Notes under the pieces: generated by a model
Database searches by the model: none
What the model saw: the letters and a program-made list of their open reading frames with translations, nothing else
What the model was told of the DNA's origin: nothing
Position numbers and translations under genes: made by a program
In this document: positions 6,947 to 12,316 of the stretch, piece by piece
How positions within the stretch are numbered: position 1 is the first letter of the stretch
Layout: every line of letters begins with the position of its first letter
NCBI GenBank assembly: GCA_900556515.1
Contig: USPH01000018.1
Coordinates: forward strand, 1-12,316
DNA from: an uncultured Collinsella sp.
GTDB taxonomy: Bacteria > Actinomycetota > Coriobacteriia > Coriobacteriales > Coriobacteriaceae
Direction of reading: 5' to 3'
DNA length: 12,316 nucleotides

Positions 6947-7990
6947 CTACTCAAAGTATTGGAACTTGTTGGTCGAGAAGGCGAATGTTACGACGAAGCC
7001 TTCGCCGGAGTCGGATGCCGCGGTAACATCGATGCCCATCTTGGAGCACAGGCGCGCCACCAGGTAGAGGCCAATACCTGTTGCACGCTTGGTGGTGCGG
7101 CCGTTGTCGCCGGTAAAACCCTTCTCGAACACGCGCGGCAGGTCGGCCGCGCTCACGCCGCAGCCGTTGTCTGCGACGGTGAGCTCGATGCGTTCGCTCG
7201 CCAGGCCCTCGTCCAGCAACGCACCCGAAAACACAATCTTCGCGCCGTCCTCACACGCGTATTTAATGCTGTTCTGGATGAGCTGCCCCAAGATAAACTC
7301 GAGCCACTTCTCGTCGGTAAAGACCTCAAAGTCGAGGTTCTCGCACACCGGCGCCACGTGCGCCGCAATGAGCTCGCGCGCGTTGGCTTTAATCGCACCT
7401 GTCACCAGGGCCTTGAGGCTCCAACGCCGAATCAGGTAATCGCGCTCCACAACCTCCGAACGCGCATAGTAGAGCGCCTGGTCGATATAGCGCTCCACGC
7501 GGGCAAGCTCGCGACCGAGGTCATCTACGCGCGACAGGTCGTCTTCGCTGCCGTCCAAGTTTTCCAAAATTAGATGGGCTGCCGCCAGAGGCAGTTTGGC
7601 CTCGTGGACCCAGCTTTCGATATAGTCGCGATAGTCATCGGTCTGACGCCGGCCTTCGGCAACCTCGTCGCAAGCGGCTTTGCCCACCCGGCGCAAGACC
7701 TCGTACTCGAGCTCGCCCTCGGCATACGTCGGGCACTGGACCATCTCCTGCACCCATGAGGGACTTTCCAGCTCCTCGGCCGCGCGCTCCAGCTGATGCA
7801 GAAAACGACGACGGCGCGCATACTCGATCACAATGCCGAGCATGCCAAAGACAAAGGACACGCAGACCGCCACGACCACGATAGAAACGGAAGCGCCAGC
7901 GACCGTCAGCACAAAGCAGCTCAGCAGCACGCCGCACGTCCACACGGCGACGGGAAGCAGTGCATCTTTAAAAAACTTGGCAAACGACAT
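6947..7990 (-). CDS. Intramembrane-sensing sensor histidine kinase (BceS/GraS type)
   Basis: A 347-residue membrane kinase, partner of the regulator just upstream. Two hydrophobic helices (about 10-31 and 34-56) are joined by only a few residues, so there is no external sensor domain, as in kinases that sense cell-envelope antibiotics through an ABC transporter. The cytoplasmic part has the phospho-acceptor His129 in SWVHEAKLP, N-box LIQNSIKY (Asn240), DNGCG (274-278), the F-box FEKGFTG (288-294) and ATGIGLYL (303-310), all intact. Its ATG follows the regulator's stop after 9 bases and has AGGGG 7 bases upstream, so the two genes form an operon. No adjacent BceAB-like transporter is present, and no clear terminator separates it from hipB. 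Confidence 0.9.
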   Translation of the reverse strand: MSFAKFFKDALLPVAVWTCGVLLSCFVLTVAGASVSIVVVAVCVSFVFGMLGIVIEYARRRRFLHQLERAAEELESPSWVQEMVQCPTYAEGELEYEVLRRVGKAACDEVAEGRRQTDDYRDYIESWVHEAKLPLAAAHLILENLDGSEDDLSRVDDLGRELARVERYIDQALYYARSEVVERDYLIRRWSLKALVTGAIKANARELIAAHVAPVCENLDFEVFTDEKWLEFILGQLIQNSIKYACEDGAKIVFSGALLDEGLASERIELTVADNGCGVSAADLPRVFEKGFTGDNGRTTKRATGIGLYLVARLCSKMGIDVTAASDSGEGFVVTFAFSTNKFQYFE

Positions 7991-7999
7991 GACCGGCCC

Positions 8000-8671
8000 C
8001 TAGACCGAATAGCCCTGGCCGCGGTGCGTGGTCAGATATCCCTTGATGCCGATTTTTTCGAGCGTAGTACGCAGGCGGTTGATGTTGACGGTGAGCGTAT
8101 TGTCGTCCACGAAGGCATCGGAGTCCCACAGGTCCTGCATGATGGCCGAGCGCGAAACGATCTTGCCCGCACGGCTCAAAAGCAGCGAGAGGATACGCAA
8201 CTCGTTTTTGGTGAGCTCGGTACTGGTGCCGGTTTGCGTGTTGGTGACCATGGAGCGGGCGAGGTCGAGCTCCAGTCCCTTGTGGACGAGCGTGCTGCGC
8301 TCGCCGGCCGCCGCGGTGCGACGCAGCAGCGCGTTGATGCGCGCCACGAGCACGCGCGCGCTGTAGGGCTTGGGGACAAAATCGTCCGCGCCGAGCGTCA
8401 TGGCCATGACCTCGTCGATTTCGGTCGTGCGCGAGGTGAGGACAATGATGGGAACCTCGGATTCGCGGCGGACTTCGTGGCAGATGTGCTGACCATCTTT
8501 AACGGGGAGCGTAAGGTCGAGCAGTACCAGATCGGGCGCGGCGGCCAAGATGTCGCGTGAAACATGCTCAAACGATTCGCAGGCCTCAACCCCAAAACCG
8601 GCACGGGCGAGGATGTCGGCGAGCTCGCGACGGATGGGCTCGTCGTCCTCAACGATATAGATCAGCGGCAT
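8000..8671 (-). CDS. OmpR/PhoB-family response regulator (BceR/GraR-like)
   Basis: A 223-residue transcription factor phosphorylated by the kinase encoded just downstream. The receiver domain (1 to about 115) has the acidic pocket Glu8-Asp9-Asp10, phospho-acceptor Asp52 in LLDLTLP, Thr79 and Lys101. The winged-helix domain (about 130-223) ends with VDDNTLTVNINRLRTTLE and THRGQGYSV, a pattern typical of BceR/GraR regulators. I start it at the ATG at 8671, which gives the canonical beginning MPLIYIVEDDE, although the GAGGGG upstream is about 10 bases away; the longer frame to 8794 adds non-homologous sequence. First gene of a two-gene operon, with a palindrome and possible -10 upstream. Confidence 0.93.
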   Translation of the reverse strand: MPLIYIVEDDEPIRRELADILARAGFGVEACESFEHVSRDILAAAPDLVLLDLTLPVKDGQHICHEVRRESEVPIIVLTSRTTEIDEVMAMTLGADDFVPKPYSARVLVARINALLRRTAAAGERSTLVHKGLELDLARSMVTNTQTGTSTELTKNELRILSLLLSRAGKIVSRSAIMQDLWDSDAFVDDNTLTVNINRLRTTLEKIGIKGYLTTHRGQGYSV

Positions 8672-8704
8672 GGGTTCCGCTCCCCTCTTGGTTGTCTTGC
8701 CACC

Positions 8705-8710
8705 ATTATG
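8705..8710 (-). promoter_or_regulatory. Weak candidate -10 for the two-component operon
   Basis: CATAAT on the minus strand lies 33 bases ahead of the regulator ATG. The hexamer 17 bases upstream (GTGCAC) is a poor -35 and touches the palindrome at 8730-8745, which suggests activator-dependent or regulated initiation. Confidence 0.33.
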
Positions 8711-8729
8711 GCTGCGAAACTGCAGGTGT

Positions 8730-8745
8730 GCACCGCGCGCGGTGC
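8730..8745. promoter_or_regulatory. Perfect 16-bp palindrome upstream of the regulator
   Basis: GCACCGCGCGCGGTGC reads identically on both strands and sits where the -35 of the two-component operon would be. It could be a binding site for a dimeric regulator. OmpR-family proteins more often bind direct repeats, so the binder may be another protein; chance is possible in GC-rich DNA. Confidence 0.4.
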
Positions 8746-8849
8746 CAAGGTGACAGAACTGTTCGCGAGCGGGGGCGTTTTGTCCGCCTCGCACTCGCAG
8801 CGGTGGCGGGGACCAAAATGATTCTTTAATCCCCGTCCCAGAAAATCAT

Positions 8850-9557
8850 TTAGCGGCGGGCGCGGAGCTTTTCGTAGCCGTCGGCAAAGAAGGCGACCGT
8901 GGCGGTGTCGGCCTCGGCGGCGTCCGTCTCGGTTGCGGGGACCACGCCGTGCTCGTCGCTCACTAGGAACAGCGCGCCCTTAAGCTGCGCGGGAATGTCT
9001 ACGCGCGTGACCGGGATGCCCTTGGTCTGGGCCAGCTGCTCGATGAGCGTCGCCGTGCCGCACAGGCACTCGTCCGCCGGGGCCACAAAGGCAAGCTCGC
9101 CGTTGTTGACGGCGGCGAGCAGCTCGGGCGCCACGCCGGTCTCGTCGGCCTCGGAGCGGGCCTCGGCGGAGCGGGCACGCAGCGCCTTGGCCGACGTATC
9201 GGCGAGCGGCTCGTACTCCCCCACCGTCATGGCGGCGTTGCCGTTGATGTCGATCACCAGCATGAGCACGCCGTCGCGTGCGGTGTAATCGCCCTCGGCA
9301 AGCGACCACTCAACGTGCTGCTTGGCCCAGCTGAGCATGTTATGGGTAAGCGGCTCGCCCTGCACCAGGCGCTCGGACAGCGCGCGAATGTGGCGGTTGA
9401 GCATGGGCACCTTTTTGTTGGACATGCGCCAACGGCAGACAAGCGCGGGCTTGTCGAGTGTAAACTTCTCGACCGCCTCCTGATTGGCGCAAAAGTCCTC
9501 GTACGCACGCTGATCCTCGGCATTGCCAAACAGCTCGGCATCATCAATCTGGGGCAT
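8850..9557 (-). CDS. Conserved-looking protein of unknown function
   Basis: I do not recognise this gene. The protein is 235 residues from the ATG at 9557 (243 from an in-frame ATG at 9581), soluble, acidic, without signal peptide or membrane segment. It has two parts: a helical N-terminal half (to about 105) and a half starting at GVLMLVIDINGNAAMTVGEYEP, with an Ala/Glu/Arg-rich helix around 125-145 and then LAFVAPADECLCGTATLIEQLA. That layout faintly recalls class IV aminotransferases, but I see no convincing catalytic lysine and would not assign it. The start at 9557 is preferred: AAAGG lies 7 bases upstream, and a -10-like TATAAG at 9590-9595 would leave the 9581 ATG almost leaderless. 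It follows the purH terminator and precedes the two-component operon on the same strand. Confidence 0.8.
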   Translation of the reverse strand: MPQIDDAELFGNAEDQRAYEDFCANQEAVEKFTLDKPALVCRWRMSNKKVPMLNRHIRALSERLVQGEPLTHNMLSWAKQHVEWSLAEGDYTARDGVLMLVIDINGNAAMTVGEYEPLADTSAKALRARSAEARSEADETGVAPELLAAVNNGELAFVAPADECLCGTATLIEQLAQTKGIPVTRVDIPAQLKGALFLVSDEHGVVPATETDAAEADTATVAFFADGYEKLRARR

Positions 9558-9589
9558 GGTTGTACCTTTCGTGTTAGTCATTCCGTCCT

Positions 9590-9595
9590 CTTATA
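9590..9595 (-). promoter_or_regulatory. -10 element of the unassigned gene
   Basis: TATAAG on the minus strand predicts initiation near 9583, giving a leader of about 26 bases to the ATG at 9557. The -35 region falls inside the purH terminator hairpin; TTTGGA there is a weak match at a short spacing of 15. Confidence 0.42.
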
Positions 9596-9598
9596 CCA

Positions 9599-9633
9599 AA
9601 AAGACGGCCCTCCAAACGGAGCAGCCGTCTTTT
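9599..9633 (-). terminator. Terminator of purH, usable on both strands
   Basis: A 10-bp stem (9599-9608 with 9624-9633) whose arms begin with AAAA and end with TTTT, plus an inner CTCC/GGAG stem (9610-9613, 9618-9621). It begins 30 bases past the purH stop on the minus strand and ends in a run of five T there. The unassigned gene's promoter begins directly after it. Confidence 0.85.
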
Positions 9634-9662
9634 GCGGAGATTATTTTGTCCCAAGGCGGAAC

Positions 9663-11270
9663 TTAGTGGCGGAAGTGGCGAGCGCCCGTAAACACCATAG
9701 CAATATTGTGCTCATTGCAGGCCTGGATGCTCTCGTCGTCGCGCTTGGAGCCGCCGGGCTGGATGATGCAGGTCACGCCGTGTGCAGCAAGAACGTCGAC
9801 GTTGTCGCGGAACGGGAAGAACGCGTCGCTTGCACAGGCAAAGCCGCCCTTCTCCACGCCCTCGCGCTCGCAGAAGTCCTCGGCGCGCTCGCAAGCAAGC
9901 AGCGCAGAGTCAACGCGGTTAGGCTGACCCGGGCCCATGCCAATGCCGGCCTTGCCCTTGGAAACCAAGATAGCGTTGGACTTAACGCCCTTGCAGACCT
10001 TCCAGGCAAACTCGAGCTCGGCCATCTCGGCGTCGGTGGGCTTGCGGTCGGTGGGGAACGTAAAGGTCGCGGGGTCCTCGGTCACGTGGTCGACTTCCTG
10101 CACCAGCATGCCGCCGTCGATGGAGCGCAGCTCCACCTGGGCACCGTGGTCCACGCCGCCGGCAGCCAGCACGCGCAGGTTGGGGCGCTTGGCCATGCGC
10201 TCGAGCGCCTCGGCGGTATAGCTCGGGGCGATGATGACCTCGACGAACTGCTTGTTCTGGTCGGCGAAGTGCTCAACCAACTCAAAGGGAACCTCGCGGT
10301 TGCAGGCGATGATGCCGCCGAAGGCGCTCTTGGGATCGCAGGCGAAAGCGCGGTCGTAGGCGGCCGTGATGTCCTCGGCAACGGCGGAACCGCAGGGGTT
10401 CTGATGCTTGAGGATCACGCAGGCCGGCTCGTCGAACTCGCGGACCAGGTTCCAAGCGGCGTCGGCGTCCAGATAGTTGTTGTAGCTGAGCGGCTTGCCC
10501 TGAATCTGCTCGGAGCCCACGAGCGGGAACTGAGAGCTCGCGGTGTTCTCGCAGCCCTCGGCAAAGCGATAGACCGTGGCCTTCTGCTGCGGGTTCTCGC
10601 CATAGCGCAGGTCGTCGACCTTTTCCAGCGAGATCTCGAGCTTGGCAGAGGTGTCCGCCACGTCGCTTGCCTGGGCGGCAAGCCAACGGGAGATAGCCGT
10701 GTCGTAGGCGGCGGTAGTCTGGTAGACCTTCACCTGCAGGCGGCGACGGGTGGCAAGCGTGGTGCAGCCACCGGTCTCGTGCATCTCGGCCAGGACGGCA
10801 TCGTAGTCGGCCGGGTCGGAGATGACGGTGACGCTCGCGGCGTTCTTGGCGGCAGAGCGCAGCATGGAGGGACCGCCGATGTCGATGTGCTCGATGGCGT
10901 CCGCAAAGGTGACCTCGGGGTTGGCGACGGTCTTCTCGAACTCGTACAGGTTGACGACGACCAGGTCGATCAGCTTAATGCCGTGCTGAGCGGCCTCCTG
11001 CATGTGCTGCTCGGAATCGCGGCGGGCCAGCAGCGCGCCGTGAACCTTGGGGTGCAGGGTCTTAACGCGGCCGTCCATCATCTCGGGATAGCCCGTGAAC
11101 TCCTCGATGGGGGTTACGGGAACGCCCGCGTCCTCGATGGCACGAGCCGTGCCGCCCGTAGAGATGATCTCGACGCCAAAGTCATCGACCAGCGTCCGTG
11201 CGAAATCGACGACACCCGTTTTATCGGTAACCGAGATCAACGCGCGTGCGATCTTCACATCAGATCCCAT
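9663..11270 (-). CDS. purH: Bifunctional AICAR formyltransferase / IMP cyclohydrolase
   Basis: Catalyses the last two steps of de novo purine synthesis in the cytoplasm: formylation of AICAR with 10-formyl-tetrahydrofolate, then ring closure to IMP. The 535-residue protein is full length. The N-terminal cyclohydrolase (MGS-like fold, to about 200) shows ISVTDKTG (12-19), STGGTA (37-42), DGRVKTLHPKVHG (66-78) and GGPSMLRSAAKN (132-143). The formyltransferase part shows RYGENPQQ (222-229), the catalytic Lys288-His289 in LKHQNPCG, SAFGGI (315-320), GPGQPNRVDS, ASDAFFPF and the ending AMVFTGARHFRH. The ATG has AGGAGG 5 bases upstream. It stands alone here with its own terminator; no other pur gene is adjacent in the window. 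Confidence 0.97.
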   Translation of the reverse strand: MGSDVKIARALISVTDKTGVVDFARTLVDDFGVEIISTGGTARAIEDAGVPVTPIEEFTGYPEMMDGRVKTLHPKVHGALLARRDSEQHMQEAAQHGIKLIDLVVVNLYEFEKTVANPEVTFADAIEHIDIGGPSMLRSAAKNAASVTVISDPADYDAVLAEMHETGGCTTLATRRRLQVKVYQTTAAYDTAISRWLAAQASDVADTSAKLEISLEKVDDLRYGENPQQKATVYRFAEGCENTASSQFPLVGSEQIQGKPLSYNNYLDADAAWNLVREFDEPACVILKHQNPCGSAVAEDITAAYDRAFACDPKSAFGGIIACNREVPFELVEHFADQNKQFVEVIIAPSYTAEALERMAKRPNLRVLAAGGVDHGAQVELRSIDGGMLVQEVDHVTEDPATFTFPTDRKPTDAEMAELEFAWKVCKGVKSNAILVSKGKAGIGMGPGQPNRVDSALLACERAEDFCEREGVEKGGFACASDAFFPFRDNVDVLAAHGVTCIIQPGGSKRDDESIQACNEHNIAMVFTGARHFRH

Positions 11271-11344
11271 GCAGTCCTCCTGTCTGGTACGCCGCCGTGC
11301 TCTGTGAGTCGGTGATACGTCGATCTGCAGCGCTCGCGCAGCGG

Positions 11345-11366
11345 CATTGAAAATACTGATTCAATG
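11345..11366. promoter_or_regulatory. Inverted repeat upstream of purH, possible operator
   Basis: CATTGAA (11345-11351) and TTCAATG (11360-11366) form a perfect 7-bp inverted repeat separated by 8 bases, in an AT-rich patch 75 bases ahead of purH. The size and spacing suit a dimeric regulator. The 277-base divergent spacer 11271-11547 has no promoter I would call with confidence for either gene. Confidence 0.35.
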
Positions 11367-11368
11367 TA

Positions 11369-11386
11369 GCGCATCGAGCGCATCGA
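11369..11386. repeat. Tandem 9-bp direct repeat
   Basis: GCGCATCGA is repeated exactly twice in tandem, three bases beyond the inverted repeat upstream of purH. Function unknown; it may be simple slippage. Confidence 0.5.
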
Positions 11387-11547
11387 TGCACCCCGCAACG
11401 GGCGCATATGCAGAAAAAGTTTGCGAGCGGAGGGGATGGGCACGGCACCGGGCACGGTGAGTTCATGGAACACAGGGGCACCATAATTAGATGCCAATAG
11501 CGTGGTAGAACTGTGCTCGATATGCATCCGCAAAAGAAAGAGGCACC

Positions 11548-12189
11548 ATGGTCTCGCGGGTTCTCTACCGACCGTTTGATACCGAAGACTTCGACGCCAT
11601 CGCGCTGATTCTGCAGCAGCTTTGGCATAACAATTCGGATAACGATGAGTACAACCGCCTTGAGGCCGCGTGCGACCTCGCCTATTGCCTTTCGTCATCG
11701 ACGTTTTCGCAGGTTGCGGTGATTGACGGCGAGGCGCGCGGCATTGCACTTGCACGCGCAGGACAGAACTCCGGCGTCACTATCAACGAGCATTGGATGG
11801 ATACCGAACGCGCACTGCTATCGCAGATGCGTGAGCTGGAGCCTGATGCCTGCGCCGAGTATCTCTCGTTTGTGCGCGCAACCATCCGAACCAACAACCG
11901 CCTGCTCGAGAGCAGCCCGTTGCCGCACGACAACGAGGTCACGCTGCTTGCCGTGGATCGCGATGTCCATGGCCTGGGCGTTGGCACGGTTCTGCTCGAT
12001 GCCGCGGTCTCGCACCTGTCCTCGCTTGGAGCGACGAGGGCGCACCTGTACACCGACTCCAACTGCTCGTGGAAGTTCTACGAGTTGCACGGCTTTAAGC
12101 GCACGGCCACGCACCGCGCCAACCGCGAAGAGCGCCGCCACGACATGCCGCGCGAAAGCTTCCTCTACGAACTCGACCTAACAGCCTAA
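11548..12189 (+). CDS. GNAT-family N-acetyltransferase
   Basis: A 213-residue soluble acetyl-CoA-dependent acyltransferase; the substrate cannot be told. The C-terminal half has the GNAT core: motif A VTLLAVDRDVHGLGVGTVLLDAAV (131 onward, with the acetyl-CoA pyrophosphate loop around 141-146) and motif B LYTDSNCSWKFYELHGFKRT (167-186), including the Asn and Tyr usually near the catalytic centre. The N-terminal part (1-125) is less conserved, with only YRPFDTEDFDAIALIL at the expected first strand and helix. GAGG lies four bases ahead of the ATG. It is divergent from purH and has no clear terminator downstream. Confidence 0.87.
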   Translation: MVSRVLYRPFDTEDFDAIALILQQLWHNNSDNDEYNRLEAACDLAYCLSSSTFSQVAVIDGEARGIALARAGQNSGVTINEHWMDTERALLSQMRELEPDACAEYLSFVRATIRTNNRLLESSPLPHDNEVTLLAVDRDVHGLGVGTVLLDAAVSHLSSLGATRAHLYTDSNCSWKFYELHGFKRTATHRANREERRHDMPRESFLYELDLTA

Positions 12190-12316
12190 ACCTGGCAGTT
12201 AGAGACGTTCCTTTTATGCCGGCACCCCGGGACACTCCTTGGCAGCAACCACACCTAGTCATTGGGTGTTCCTATAGTTTTGTCAACCGTCGGGGCTACT
12301 CCCGGTAGGGCACCCG

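Noticed and set aside
6822..7067. Small plus-strand frame from the hip operator region
   Set aside because: Begins inside operator O2 and runs antisense into the sensor kinase's conserved C-terminus; no ribosome site.
8810..8850. Possible terminator after the unassigned gene (AAATGATT / AATCATTT)
   Set aside because: The stem is AT-rich and the loop long, and a competing GGGAC/GTCCC pairing exists; not a convincing intrinsic terminator.
9315..11315. 666-codon plus-strand open frame opposite purH
   Set aside because: Exactly antisense to an intact purH with all catalytic motifs; product is Leu/Ala/Gly/Val-rich with no recognisable domain, as expected of a mirror frame in GC-rich DNA.
11255..11755. 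166-codon minus-strand frame spanning the purH-GNAT spacer
   Set aside because: Overlaps both flanking genes, has an Arg-rich low-similarity product and no supporting start site.

Overview
The window looks like chromosomal DNA of a GC-rich Gram-positive actinobacterium. A gut Coriobacteriia member such as Collinsella is my best guess. This rests on the high-GC codon use, a PcrA-type helicase, and compact gene order with rho-independent-type hairpins; I could not test it by search. Nine protein genes are supported. Seven are on the minus strand (pcrA, uppP, hipA, hipB, a sensor kinase, its response regulator, an unassigned gene and purH make eight with the last two counted separately), and the plus strand carries a universal stress protein and a GNAT acetyltransferase, giving ten genes in all. 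No rRNA, tRNA or CRISPR array was seen.

Layout, left to right. 1-3060 holds pcrA (UvrD/PcrA helicase) with a hairpin past its stop and a promoter-like -10 ahead of its start. 3061-3322 is intergenic and contains a 91-bp nested inverted repeat that forms a terminator-like structure after uppP. 3323-4303 is uppP (undecaprenyl-diphosphate phosphatase), starting at TTG and carrying an acidic insert. 4304-4551 is a divergent promoter region. 4552-4989 is a UspA-type protein, followed by a second long palindrome and a terminator whose right arm is tandemly duplicated. 5187-6769 is a HipB/HipA-type toxin-antitoxin pair whose upstream region has three related operator-like palindromes at exact 39-bp intervals. 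6947-8671 is a two-component system: an OmpR-family regulator and a sensor kinase with two membrane helices and almost no external loop, of the BceS/GraS intramembrane-sensing type. 8850-9557 is a gene I cannot assign. 9663-11270 is purH (last two steps of IMP synthesis). 11548-12189 is a GNAT acetyltransferase. The last 127 bases hold no gene.

How they fit together. Most genes are ordinary housekeeping or cell-envelope genes. UppP recycles the lipid carrier that bacitracin-like antibiotics bind, and kinases of the BceS type usually sense such antibiotics, so the nearby uppP and two-component system may serve related envelope functions, but they are separated by usp and hipBA and no BceAB transporter is present here. 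hipBA is the most accessory-looking part: stop-start overlap of antitoxin and toxin, AT-rich control region and multiple operators suggest a self-repressed module inserted between core genes. The hip operator array is the most distinctive signal. I saw no clearly new multi-gene system.
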